Made by a program: the position numbers and the translations under genes. The notes under the pieces were generated by a model that did no database searches, had not been told where the DNA came from, and saw nothing but the letters and a program-made list of their open reading frames with translations. From assembly GCA_946482045.1 (NCBI GenBank), contig CAMLPZ010000127.1, positions 1 through 11,498 of the forward strand: DNA of 11,498 bases, read 5' to 3'. Of the stretch, positions 1-8,125 are shown piece after piece (the first letter of the stretch is position 1; every line of letters starts with the position of its first letter). The stretch is from an uncultured Asticcacaulis sp. Lineage in GTDB: Bacteria > Pseudomonadota > Alphaproteobacteria > Caulobacterales > Caulobacteraceae.

Positions 1-2247
1 AAGGTCCTGGCGGCCAACAACATGTTCCGTGGCTGGCGCGTGCCGGTCAAGGGCGTGCTGAAGGCCGGCGTCAACGTCATCACGGTCGACCTCGACTCGC
101 CGCTTAAGAAGATGAAGCCGCTGGTCGCCGGCATGCCGTATGTCATGCCGGGCGCCTACGACTCGCTGTTTGGTGACGAGCCATTGGGCCGCAACTCCTC
201 GACCTATGTCCGCAAGGCCGGCTATCACTACGGCTGGGACTGGGGCCCGCGCATCGTCACGCTCGGCGTCTGGAAACCGGTCAAGCTGGAGGCGTGGGAC
301 AATGCCCGCCTGGCTGATTTCCATGTGGCGCAACTGCATCTGGATGACAAGGTTGCGGCGCTGAACGCGTCCTTCGATATCCAGTCGGACAAGGTCCAGA
401 CCGTCCGCGTCCGCACCGACATCATCGCACCCGATGGCACGGTCAAGACGGTGACGCAGGACGCAGCACTCTTTCCCGTCCTGACGCCGGTGGCCGTGCC
501 GGTCCAGGTCGAAAACCCGCAGCGCTGGTGGCCAGTGGGGCTTGGCAAACCCAACCTCTATACGGTCAAGGCGACCGTCTATCAGGGCGAAGAGGTTATC
601 GGCGAATATACGCGCCGCATCGGCCTGCGTACGACGCAAATCCGCCGCCAGAAAGACCAGTGGGGTCAAAGCTTCGAGCTGGTGATCAACGGCGTGCCGG
701 TCTTTGCCAAGGGCGCCAACCTGATCCCGTTCGATATGATCCCGACGCGCGTCACCCCGGCCCAGCAGGACCACATCCTGCAATCGGCCGTCGACGCCAA
801 TATGAACATGCTGCGTATCTGGGGCGGCGGCACCTATCAGGACGATCACGTCTACGATAAGGCCGATGAACTGGGCCTGATGATCTGGCAGGACTTCATG
901 TTCGGCGGCGCCATCATCCCTTACGATCGCGACTTCCGCGAAAATACCCGCGTCGAGGCGGTCGAGCAGGTCAAGCGCCTGCGCAACCATCCGTCGATCG
1001 TCATCTGGGCCGGCAATAACGAAGTCCAGACCGACTGGGAAAACTGGGGCGGCGGCACGGCCGAGCTGAAAAAGACCGCCACGCCGGAAGAGCGCGACCG
1101 CATCATTACCGGCATGGTGCGCATGTTCGACCAGGTGCTGCGCGGCGCGGTCGATCAGAATGCTCCGGGCACGCCCTATTGGGCGTCTTCGCCGTCGACC
1201 GACTATGATGGCCCCGCCGATCAGGACAGCGACGGCGACCGCCACTACTGGAGCGTCTGGGGCGGCAGCAAGCCGGTCGAGGAATATCTCAACGTCACGC
1301 CGCGTTTCATGAGCGAATACGGTCTGCAATCCTTCCCGGTGATGGCGACGATCCGCTCGTTCGCCACGGACAAGGACATGGCGCCGGAAGCTCCGGTCAT
1401 GCGCGGTCACCAGAAGTTCGACAAGGGCAATGGCAATAAGCGCCTGATGCTCTACATCGAAAACAACTACGGTACGCCGAAGACCTTTGAGGACTTTGTC
1501 TACCTGTCGCAATTGATGCAGGCCGACGGCATCGAGCTGGCCGGGTTGCATCACCGCGCCATGCGGCCGCGCACCATGGGTTCGCTGTACTGGCAGATGA
1601 ACGACGTCTGGCCGGGCGCATCGTGGTCGAGCATCGATTATTACGGCCGCTGGAAGGCGCTGAACTATCGCGCCAGGCGCTTCTATGCCCCGCTGGCGGT
1701 AGGCGCGCTGCGCCGTGATGGTGTAACGGAACTGAACCTGCTGTCCGACCTGATGGCGGACAAGGCGGTGACCTGGCGGGTGCGCGTGCTGGACTTCACC
1801 GGTAAGCCGATCCGCGAAAAGACTGGTCAGGCGACGGTCAAGGCGATGACCAATGTGGTCGCGACAAAATTCAGCGATGCCGATCTGTTCGATGGCGTCG
1901 AAGCGAAATCGGCGCAGGCCGTGGTCGAACTGCTCGATGGCCAAACCGTCATCGCGAGGACCCATACTTACGCGACTGCGACCAAGGCGCTGAACTGGAC
2001 GGATCCAAAACTGGCCTGGCAGCTTAAGCCTGCCGCTGGTGGTTTTGATTTGACCCTGTCGGCCAAGGCGGCGGCGCGCGGTGTCTGGATCGATACCGGC
2101 ACGGTCAAGGCGCAGCTTTCCGACAACAGCTTCGATCTGTCCGGCGGCGAAACGGTGATTATCCGTATGCAGACGGATGCCTCGGCAGCGGCTGTGAAAA
2201 AGGCGCTGGTGGTCAAGTCCTACTACAATTCCGCAAAGGTGAACTGA
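1..2247 (+). CDS. GH2 beta-mannosidase, 5'-truncated by the window edge
   Basis: Exo-beta-mannosidase expected to release terminal beta-linked mannose; in this setting the likely target is the Man-beta-1,4-GlcNAc bond of the N-glycan core. The frame is open from base 1, leaving 748 residues. Family members are usually somewhat over 800 residues, so roughly the first hundred, including any signal peptide, are missing; the ATG at 22 is internal. Visible in order: the end of the N-terminal sugar-binding domain with the GYHYGWDWGPR block typical of beta-mannosidases (near 220-252), an immunoglobulin-like domain, the TIM barrel (about 640-1650) and C-terminal beta domains. The acid/base is the Glu of WAGNNE (codon 1021-1023) and the nucleophile the Glu of MSEYG (codon 1315-1317). 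Its stop overlaps the next start by one base. A mannan-degrading role is possible, but the neighbouring alpha-mannosidases and AGA favour N-glycans. Family is certain; substrate is inferred. Confidence 0.93.
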   Translation, partial: KVLAANNMFRGWRVPVKGVLKAGVNVITVDLDSPLKKMKPLVAGMPYVMPGAYDSLFGDEPLGRNSSTYVRKAGYHYGWDWGPRIVTLGVWKPVKLEAWDNARLADFHVAQLHLDDKVAALNASFDIQSDKVQTVRVRTDIIAPDGTVKTVTQDAALFPVLTPVAVPVQVENPQRWWPVGLGKPNLYTVKATVYQGEEVIGEYTRRIGLRTTQIRRQKDQWGQSFELVINGVPVFAKGANLIPFDMIPTRVTPAQQDHILQSAVDANMNMLRIWGGGTYQDDHVYDKADELGLMIWQDFMFGGAIIPYDRDFRENTRVEAVEQVKRLRNHPSIVIWAGNNEVQTDWENWGGGTAELKKTATPEERDRIITGMVRMFDQVLRGAVDQNAPGTPYWASSPSTDYDGPADQDSDGDRHYWSVWGGSKPVEEYLNVTPRFMSEYGLQSFPVMATIRSFATDKDMAPEAPVMRGHQKFDKGNGNKRLMLYIENNYGTPKTFEDFVYLSQLMQADGIELAGLHHRAMRPRTMGSLYWQMNDVWPGASWSSIDYYGRWKALNYRARRFYAPLAVGALRRDGVTELNLLSDLMADKAVTWRVRVLDFTGKPIREKTGQATVKAMTNVVATKFSDADLFDGVEAKSAQAVVELLDGQTVIARTHTYATATKALNWTDPKLAWQLKPAAGGFDLTLSAKAAARGVWIDTGTVKAQLSDNSFDLSGGETVIIRMQTDASAAAVKKALVVKSYYNSAKVN
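2235..2241 (+). promoter_or_regulatory. Ribosome binding site of the GH3 gene
   Basis: AAAGGTG lies inside the last codons of the GH2 gene, five bases before the ATG at 2247. That ATG shares its A with the TGA stop of GH2 (TGATG), an arrangement that favours translational coupling. The site supports 2247 as the true start, together with the signal peptide that begins there. Confidence 0.6.
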
Positions 2248-4820
2248 TGCGCACGCGTCTGCTCTCCTGCCTGTTGGCCACGGCGCTGATGCCGCTGGCC
2301 GTCATGGCAAAGCCCGCCGCCAAGGACCCTGAGGCGGTCATCAGGGAGATGACCTTAACAGAGAAGGTGGCGCAGCTTCAGGCCACCGCACCCGCCATCC
2401 CGCGTCTTGGCGTCACGGGTTACAACTGGTGGAACGAAGGCCTGCACGGTGTGGCGCGTGCCGGCTGGGCGACGGTGTTTCCGCAAGCCATCGGTCTGGC
2501 GGCGACCTGGGACAAAGCCCTGCTGCACGATGTCGGCGATGTTGTCGCCACCGAGGCGCGCGCCAAGTTCAACGCCGTCGGCGCCGGTAACGACCATGGC
2601 CGCTATCAGGGCCTGACCATCTGGTCGCCCAATATCAATATCTTCCGCGATCCGCGCTGGGGCCGCGGCCAGGAAACCTATGGCGAGGACCCGCACCTGA
2701 CCGGCGCGCTCGGCACCGCCTTCGTGCGGGGCCTGCAAGGGCCCGATCCGCTGCATCCCAAGACCATAGCTTCAGTCAAGCACTTTGCTGTTCATTCCGG
2801 TCCCGAAGCCGGCCGCCACGGCTTCGACGTCGACAGCTCGCCTTATGACCGCGAAGCCACCTACCTGCCGGCCTTCCGTCAGGTGGTGACCGAAGGCGGG
2901 GCGCAGTCGATCATGTGCGCCTATAATTCGTTGCACGGCATCCCGGCTTGCGCGTCCACGGACCTGCTCGATAAGACCTTGCGCAAGGACTGGGGCTTCA
3001 AGGGGTTTGTCGTTACCGACTGCGACGCGGTCGAAGACATGTACGCCTTCCACTTCTACCGCTTAGAGCCAGAAGAAAACGCCGCCGAGGCGCTGAAGGC
3101 AGGCACAGATCTCAACTGCGGCAAGTATTACAGCCACCTCGAAGGCGCGGTGAAGCAGGGCCTGGTCACGGAAGGCCAGGTCGATACCGCTGTCCGTCGC
3201 CTGTGGACGGCGCGCACGCGGCTAGGCCTCGACGGCGCCCCCAGTCCGTACCACACGATTAGCGCCAAGCAGATCCATACGGCGGATGCCGCCGCTTTGG
3301 CATTAAAGGCGGCGCGTCAGTCGATTGTACTGCTGAAAAACGACGGCGTCCTGCCGCTGAAGGCCGATGCGAAGATCGCGGTCGTCGGCCCCAATGCCGA
3401 TACGCTCGAAGTCCTGCGCGCCAATTATCACGGCGCGCTGATCGATCCGGTGACGCCGCTTTCCGGCTTACGCAAGACCTACAAATCGGTCGCTTACGCG
3501 CAAGGGGCTAATGTCGCCGAAGGCGTCGCCATCCCCATTCCGGAAACCGCCCTGTCTTCCGGCAACCAGCGCGGCCTGATGGGCGAATATTTCGACAATC
3601 CGGATTTCAAGGGCAAGCCCGTCCTGACCCGCACCGACCGGACGGTCAATCTCGACCTGTACAATGTCGCGCCGGTTAAGGCCCTGGAAAACAAGCCCTA
3701 CAGCATCCGCTGGACGGGCGAGATCACCCCGCCGGCGGCCGGTGACTACACACTGAAAATCTACATGGAACGCTGCTGGGAGTGCGACAACAAGCATGAT
3801 GCCGTCGCGCTCTTTGTGGACGATAAGCCGGTCATCCAGGACCTTGGCGACGGCAAGACCTTAAGCGCCGACATTCGCTTCGATGACGCCAAACCGCGCA
3901 AGATCCGGCTTGAGTTCCGTCACGTCGGTGGCGACTGGGGTGTGCGCCTGCAATGGCAGGCGCCACAGGACGTTCAGATTACCGAAGCCCTTGCGGCCGC
4001 CAAGGACGCCGATGCCGTGGTCGCCTTTGTCGGCCTGTCGCCGGACATCGAAGGCGAGGAGCTGTCGATCCTGGTCCCCGGTTTCGATCGCGGCGATCGC
4101 ACCGACCTCAGCCTGCCGGCACGCCAGGACGCCCTGCTGAAAGCGCTGAAGGCCACGGGCAAGCCGCTGATCGTCGTCAACCTGTCCGGCGGCGCCGTGG
4201 CGCTCAACTGGGCCAAGGACAATGCCGATGCGGTGCTGCAAGCCTGGTATCCGGGCGAGGCGGGTGGCACGGCCATCGCCGAAACCCTGACCGGCCAGAA
4301 CAATCCGTCGGGCCGCTTGCCGGTCACTTTCTACCGGTCTGTGCAGGACCTTCTGCCGTTCATCGACTACCGCATGGACAACCGGACCTATCGTTATTTT
4401 ACTGGCGAACCGCTCTATGGTTTCGGCTATGGCCTGTCCTACACGACGTTTGGCTACAGCAATATTCGCTTGTCAGAAAGCACAGTGGCGGCCGGGCAGG
4501 GGCTGAAGGTCACCGCGACCGTGACCAATACCGGTTCTGTTGCCGGTGACGAAGTCGCGCAACTGTACCTCACGCCCCCGGCCGATGCGCAGAAGCTGAA
4601 ATACAGCCTGGCGGGGTTTACGCGCCTGCACCTCAAGCCCGGCGAAAGCCGCGACGTCACCTTCGACCTGACGCCGCGCGACCTGTCGACCGTCAGCCGC
4701 CGGGGCGAACGCGCCCAGCGGCCCGGCACCTACGGCGTCTTTGTTGGCGGCGGGCAACCCGGCCCTGACGGCGTCAGTAAGGACGTCACCGTGACGGGCA
4801 CCCAAACCCTCCCGAAATAG
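2247..4820 (+). CDS. GH3 beta-xylosidase/beta-glucosidase with inserted PA14 domain, secreted
   Basis: Exo-acting beta-glycosidase of 857 residues. A Sec-like signal peptide covers residues 1-21 (cleavage probably after AVMA). The GH3 N-terminal barrel shows NEGLHG (63-68), the SPNINIFRDPRWGRG block (from 127), KH (178-179) and RH (190-191); the nucleophile is Asp258 in VVTDCDA. These blocks resemble the GH3 branch that includes plant and bacterial beta-xylosidases. A PA14 domain (about 443-572) is inserted in the C-terminal alpha/beta domain; such inserts cover the active site and shape substrate choice. Candidate acid/base residues are in the IEGEE segment (Glu602, 604 or 605). A fibronectin III-like domain closes the protein (about 755-857). 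In an N-glycan operon the best guess is removal of the core beta-1,2-xylose of plant glycans; beta-glucosidase or other activity cannot be excluded. The PA14 domain carries a CWEC motif that could form a disulfide. Family certain, substrate inferred. Confidence 0.93.
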   Translation: MRTRLLSCLLATALMPLAVMAKPAAKDPEAVIREMTLTEKVAQLQATAPAIPRLGVTGYNWWNEGLHGVARAGWATVFPQAIGLAATWDKALLHDVGDVVATEARAKFNAVGAGNDHGRYQGLTIWSPNINIFRDPRWGRGQETYGEDPHLTGALGTAFVRGLQGPDPLHPKTIASVKHFAVHSGPEAGRHGFDVDSSPYDREATYLPAFRQVVTEGGAQSIMCAYNSLHGIPACASTDLLDKTLRKDWGFKGFVVTDCDAVEDMYAFHFYRLEPEENAAEALKAGTDLNCGKYYSHLEGAVKQGLVTEGQVDTAVRRLWTARTRLGLDGAPSPYHTISAKQIHTADAAALALKAARQSIVLLKNDGVLPLKADAKIAVVGPNADTLEVLRANYHGALIDPVTPLSGLRKTYKSVAYAQGANVAEGVAIPIPETALSSGNQRGLMGEYFDNPDFKGKPVLTRTDRTVNLDLYNVAPVKALENKPYSIRWTGEITPPAAGDYTLKIYMERCWECDNKHDAVALFVDDKPVIQDLGDGKTLSADIRFDDAKPRKIRLEFRHVGGDWGVRLQWQAPQDVQITEALAAAKDADAVVAFVGLSPDIEGEELSILVPGFDRGDRTDLSLPARQDALLKALKATGKPLIVVNLSGGAVALNWAKDNADAVLQAWYPGEAGGTAIAETLTGQNNPSGRLPVTFYRSVQDLLPFIDYRMDNRTYRYFTGEPLYGFGYGLSYTTFGYSNIRLSESTVAAGQGLKVTATVTNTGSVAGDEVAQLYLTPPADAQKLKYSLAGFTRLHLKPGESRDVTFDLTPRDLSTVSRRGERAQRPGTYGVFVGGGQPGPDGVSKDVTVTGTQTLPK

Positions 4821-4830
4821 TGAGTACCGA

Positions 4831-6678
4831 ATGACTTCCCGCAGAGACTTTCTCGCTGCCATGACCGCGTTTTCGGCCGCCGCCGGTCTCATCCCCGCGG
4901 GCGCAGCGCTGGCCGCCAATCCGCGTTTCGGCATCGTCGGGAATGATTTCGTCCTCGACGGCAAGCCGCTGCACCTCATGGCCGGTGAGATGCACTATCC
5001 GCGCATCCCGCGCGAACTGTGGCGCGACCGCCTGCGCAAGCTGAAGGCGCTTGGGCTGAATACCCTGTCGACCTATGTCTTCTGGAACGCACATGAAAAG
5101 CGTAAGGGCGTCTATGACTTCACCGGCAATCTCGACCTGGCGGCGTGGATCAAGACCGCCCAGGAAGAAGGCCTGTGGGTGCTGCTGCGCCCCGGCCCCT
5201 ATATCTGCGGCGAATGGGACAATGGCGGCTATCCCGGCTGGGTGTTGAACGATCCGGACATCCGTCCGCGCTCGCTTGATCCGCGCTACATGGACCCGTC
5301 GGGCGAATGGCTAAAGCGTATCGGTGAGGCAGTCGCGCATCTGGAGATCGATCGCGGTGGTCCGATCCTGATGACCCAGGTCGAAAACGAATATGGCTCG
5401 TTCGGCAACGACCTGAGCTATATGCGCGCGGTCAAGGACCAGGTGCGCGCTGCGGGTTTTGCCGGCGCGCTGTACACGGTCGATGGCGCGGCCGTCATCG
5501 AAAACGGCGCCTTGCCGGAGATGTTCAACGGCATCAATTTCGGCACCCACGACAAGGCCCGCGTCGAGTTCGAACGCTTCGGCAAGTTCAAGACGTCGGG
5601 CCCGCGCATGTGCACCGAACTGTGGGGCGGCTGGTTCGACCACTTCGGTGAGATGCATTCGTCCATGCCGATCCCGCCGCTGATCGACAGCCTGAAATGG
5701 ATGCTGGAAAACAAGATCTCGCTCAGCTTCTACATGCTGCACGGCGGCACGTCGTATGGCTTCGATGCCGGCGCCAATTACGACAAGAACAGCCGGACCT
5801 ATCAGCCGGATATTTCCAGCTATGACTACGACGCCATGCTGGATGAGGCCGGGCGCCCGACGCCGAAGTACGAAGCCGCCAAGGCCTTGTTCCAGGCCTT
5901 CCTGCCCAAAGAGCGCTTTACGGCGATGCCGGAGCCGGAAAAGGCGATCGACATCAAGCGCTTCCGTCTCAATGAAAAGGCCTCGCTGTGGCAATTGCTC
6001 GGTAAGCCGGTGACCGCCAAGAGTCCGCGCACCCTGGAACAGCTCGACCAGCCGCACGGTATGATCCTCTACCGTCACAAGGTCAAGGCGGCGGCCAAGG
6101 GCGCGCTGACCTTCGGCGAGGTCCGCGATTATGCGCAGGTATCGGTCGATGGCGTACCGGCCGGCGTGCTCGATCGCCGCTATCACGAGACCAGCCTCGA
6201 TATCGCGGCGAAGAAGGGCAAGCGGATCGACGTCCTGGTCGATATCATGGGCCGCATCAATTACGGCGACCAGATCGGCAAGGACCAGAAGGGCCTGATC
6301 GGCGACGTGACCCTGAATGGCGCAGCACTTGAAGGCTGGGAGCACTATAGCCTGCCGCTCGATGACCTCAGCAGTCTGCGGTTTTCGACCGAACACGTCA
6401 CCGGCCCGGCCTTCCACCGTGGGTCTTTCGACCTGACCGAGCTTGGCTATACCTTCCTGGACATGCGCGGCTGGGGCAAGGGCTATGCCTGGGTCAACGG
6501 TCATAACCTCGGGCGTCACTGGTCGGTCGGGCCGCAGCACGCCTTATTTGTGCCCGCGCCTTATCTGAAGGTCGGCCGTAATGAGATCATCGTGCTGGAT
6601 CTGCACGATGGCGCCGAACGCTCGGTCGCCGGCGGCAAGCACCAGATCTGGGACCGTCCGGGTCTGGTGCAAATCTAG
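4831..6678 (+). CDS. GH35 beta-galactosidase with Tat signal
   Basis: Retaining exo-beta-galactosidase of 615 residues, within the normal range for bacterial GH35. The leader starts MTSRRDFLAA, a clear twin-arginine motif, followed by a hydrophobic stretch and a likely cut after Ala28, so the enzyme should be exported folded to the periplasm. The TIM barrel follows, with GEMHYPRIPRELW (52-64), YVFWNAHE (82-89) and RPGPYICGEW; the acid/base is Glu187 in VENEYG and the nucleophile Glu263 in CTELWGGW. Jelly-roll domains make up the C-terminal part, including the family-typical GYAWVNGHNLGRHW segment (from 551). In this operon a fitting substrate is the beta-1,3-galactose of Lewis-a-type antennae on plant N-glycans, because GH35 enzymes often accept beta-1,3 links; plant cell-wall galactosides are the alternative. 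It starts 10 bases after the GH3 stop, with only a weak GAG-type ribosome site at 4822-4824. Confidence 0.95.
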   Translation: MTSRRDFLAAMTAFSAAAGLIPAGAALAANPRFGIVGNDFVLDGKPLHLMAGEMHYPRIPRELWRDRLRKLKALGLNTLSTYVFWNAHEKRKGVYDFTGNLDLAAWIKTAQEEGLWVLLRPGPYICGEWDNGGYPGWVLNDPDIRPRSLDPRYMDPSGEWLKRIGEAVAHLEIDRGGPILMTQVENEYGSFGNDLSYMRAVKDQVRAAGFAGALYTVDGAAVIENGALPEMFNGINFGTHDKARVEFERFGKFKTSGPRMCTELWGGWFDHFGEMHSSMPIPPLIDSLKWMLENKISLSFYMLHGGTSYGFDAGANYDKNSRTYQPDISSYDYDAMLDEAGRPTPKYEAAKALFQAFLPKERFTAMPEPEKAIDIKRFRLNEKASLWQLLGKPVTAKSPRTLEQLDQPHGMILYRHKVKAAAKGALTFGEVRDYAQVSVDGVPAGVLDRRYHETSLDIAAKKGKRIDVLVDIMGRINYGDQIGKDQKGLIGDVTLNGAALEGWEHYSLPLDDLSSLRFSTEHVTGPAFHRGSFDLTELGYTFLDMRGWGKGYAWVNGHNLGRHWSVGPQHALFVPAPYLKVGRNEIIVLDLHDGAERSVAGGKHQIWDRPGLVQI

Positions 6679-6680
6679 GA
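6677..6680 (+). promoter_or_regulatory. Ribosome binding site of the GH125 gene
   Basis: AGGA lies seven bases before the ATG at 6688 and overlaps the TAG stop of the GH35 gene (6676-6678). Ribosomes ending GH35 translation would sit on this site, consistent with coupled translation, and it supports the chosen start. Confidence 0.55.
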
Positions 6681-6687
6681 TAGAACC

Positions 6688-8118
6688 ATGCAACGCAGGC
6701 AACTCATCCTCGGTCTGACGGCGGCGGCGACCTTCGCCGCCACGCGGGCCTTCGCCGAAATCCCGGCCATGTCGCCGGTCGTCGCCAGCGGCAAACGCCC
6801 GCTGGCCGCGACGCGCAAATTCCCCAATGCCTCGGTCGAAGCCGTCATCAAAAAGACGGTCAAGACGATCAAGGATCCGGAACTGGCGCGGTTGTTCGAG
6901 AACTGCTTTCCCAACACGCTCGACACGACGGTCGAGACGGGCAGGGCGGACGGCAAGCCCGACACCTTTGTCATCACCGGCGACATCAACGCCCTGTGGC
7001 TACGCGACTCTTCGGCCCAGGTTGAGCCCTATGTCGCGCTGGCGGCCAAGGATGCCAGCTTGCGGACCATGTTCCACGGTCTGTTCCAGCGCCAGGCGCG
7101 CTGCATCCTGATCGATCCTTACGCCAACGCCTATATGCGTGACCCGACGGCGAAGACGGACCTGTCGTGGTCGCTGACCGACCAGACCGAGATGAAGCCG
7201 GGCGTCGCCGAACGCAAATGGGAGATCGACTCGCTCTGCTACCCGATCCGCCTGGCCAACCAGTATATCGAAGCGACTGGGGATACCGCGCCATTCGATG
7301 ACACCTGGCGGGCGGCGATGCGGACCGTGCTCAAGACCTTCCGCGAACAGCAGCGCAAAGATGGGGACGGCCCTTACCGCTTCAACCGTACGGCGTCGGA
7401 ACCGACCGAGACGCTGCCGCGCGGCTATGGCTGGCCGACGAAATATACCGGCATGATCCATTCCGGCTTCCGGCCGTCGGACGACGCCTGCACCTATCCG
7501 TACTTTATTCCAGGCAACGCCTTTGCCCTGGTCAGCCTGCGCCAACTGGCCAGGCACGCCGACGCCATGGGGCTCGACCCGGTCTTCGCCGTCGACTGCC
7601 TGGCCCTGGCCGGCGAAGTCGAACGCGGCCTGTACATCTATGGCCGCACCAAGGACAAGGACGGCAACGATATCTGGGCCTATGAGGTCGATGGTTTTGG
7701 CAACGCGCTGTTCATGGACGACGCCAATGTCCCGAGCCTCTTGAGCCTGCCTTACCTCGGTTTCTGCGCCAAGGACGACCCGCTGTACCTGCGCACGCGC
7801 GCGGCCGTGTTAAGCGACCGCAATCCCTACTATTACGACGGCAAGGTGCTGAAGGGCGTTGGCAGCCCACACTCGGGACTGAATACCGTCTGGCCGATTT
7901 CCCTGATGATGCAGGCCCTGACATCGACCAGGGACGACGAAATCCGCGAGTGCCTGCGCATGCTGAAAGTCGCCGCCGGTCCGCGCGGCTTCATGAACGA
8001 AAGCGTGGGCAAGGATGATGCGGCTGTCTTCACCCGGTCTTGGTTTGCCTGGGCCAATAGCCTGTTCGGCACGCTGATCCTGCACCTGGCGGCCGAAAAG
8101 CCGCACCTTCTGGCCTGA
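6688..8118 (+). CDS. GH125 exo-alpha-1,6-mannosidase (former DUF1237), probable Tat export
   Basis: Metal-independent, inverting exo-mannosidase that removes alpha-1,6-linked mannose from N-glycans. It has 476 residues, typical for the family plus a leader. The N-terminus MQRRQLILGL followed by an alanine-rich stretch and AFA-E (cut after residue 23) looks like a short twin-arginine signal, though the motif is less complete than in the neighbours. The (alpha/alpha)6-barrel signatures are all present: GDINALWLRDSSAQV (98-112), KWEIDSLCYP (177-186), the RPSDDACTYPYFIPGNAF block (from 262) and MNESVGKDD (from 436). Asp265 and Glu438 are the expected acid and base. They lie 173 residues apart, the same spacing I recall for the characterised Clostridium perfringens pair Asp220/Glu393. 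It pairs functionally with the adjacent GH92 enzyme, which takes other alpha-mannose links. Confident in family and reaction. Confidence 0.95.
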   Translation: MQRRQLILGLTAAATFAATRAFAEIPAMSPVVASGKRPLAATRKFPNASVEAVIKKTVKTIKDPELARLFENCFPNTLDTTVETGRADGKPDTFVITGDINALWLRDSSAQVEPYVALAAKDASLRTMFHGLFQRQARCILIDPYANAYMRDPTAKTDLSWSLTDQTEMKPGVAERKWEIDSLCYPIRLANQYIEATGDTAPFDDTWRAAMRTVLKTFREQQRKDGDGPYRFNRTASEPTETLPRGYGWPTKYTGMIHSGFRPSDDACTYPYFIPGNAFALVSLRQLARHADAMGLDPVFAVDCLALAGEVERGLYIYGRTKDKDGNDIWAYEVDGFGNALFMDDANVPSLLSLPYLGFCAKDDPLYLRTRAAVLSDRNPYYYDGKVLKGVGSPHSGLNTVWPISLMMQALTSTRDDEIRECLRMLKVAAGPRGFMNESVGKDDAAVFTRSWFAWANSLFGTLILHLAAEKPHLLA

Positions 8119-8120
8119 GG
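8117..8120 (+). promoter_or_regulatory. Ribosome binding site of the GH92 gene
   Basis: GAGG begins within the TGA stop of the GH125 gene (8116-8118) and sits five bases before the ATG at 8126. It supports that start and continues the pattern of ribosome sites embedded in the preceding stop codon. Confidence 0.55.
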
Positions 8121-8125
8121 CGCTT

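Noticed and set aside
2247..2273. Possible lipobox (LLSC, Cys8) in the GH3 leader
   Set aside because: The cysteine comes too early, before a hydrophobic core, and a normal signal-peptidase I site (AVMA) follows at residue 21.
3953..4549. Plus-strand open frame of 198 codons inside GH3
   Set aside because: Arg/Gly-rich shadow of the GH3 C-terminal domain; no frameshift is needed to explain the GH3 product, which is intact in its own frame.
5311..6540. Minus-strand open frame of 409 codons opposite GH35
   Set aside because: Same in-register codon-bias shadow; the sense strand carries conserved GH35 catalytic motifs and domains throughout.
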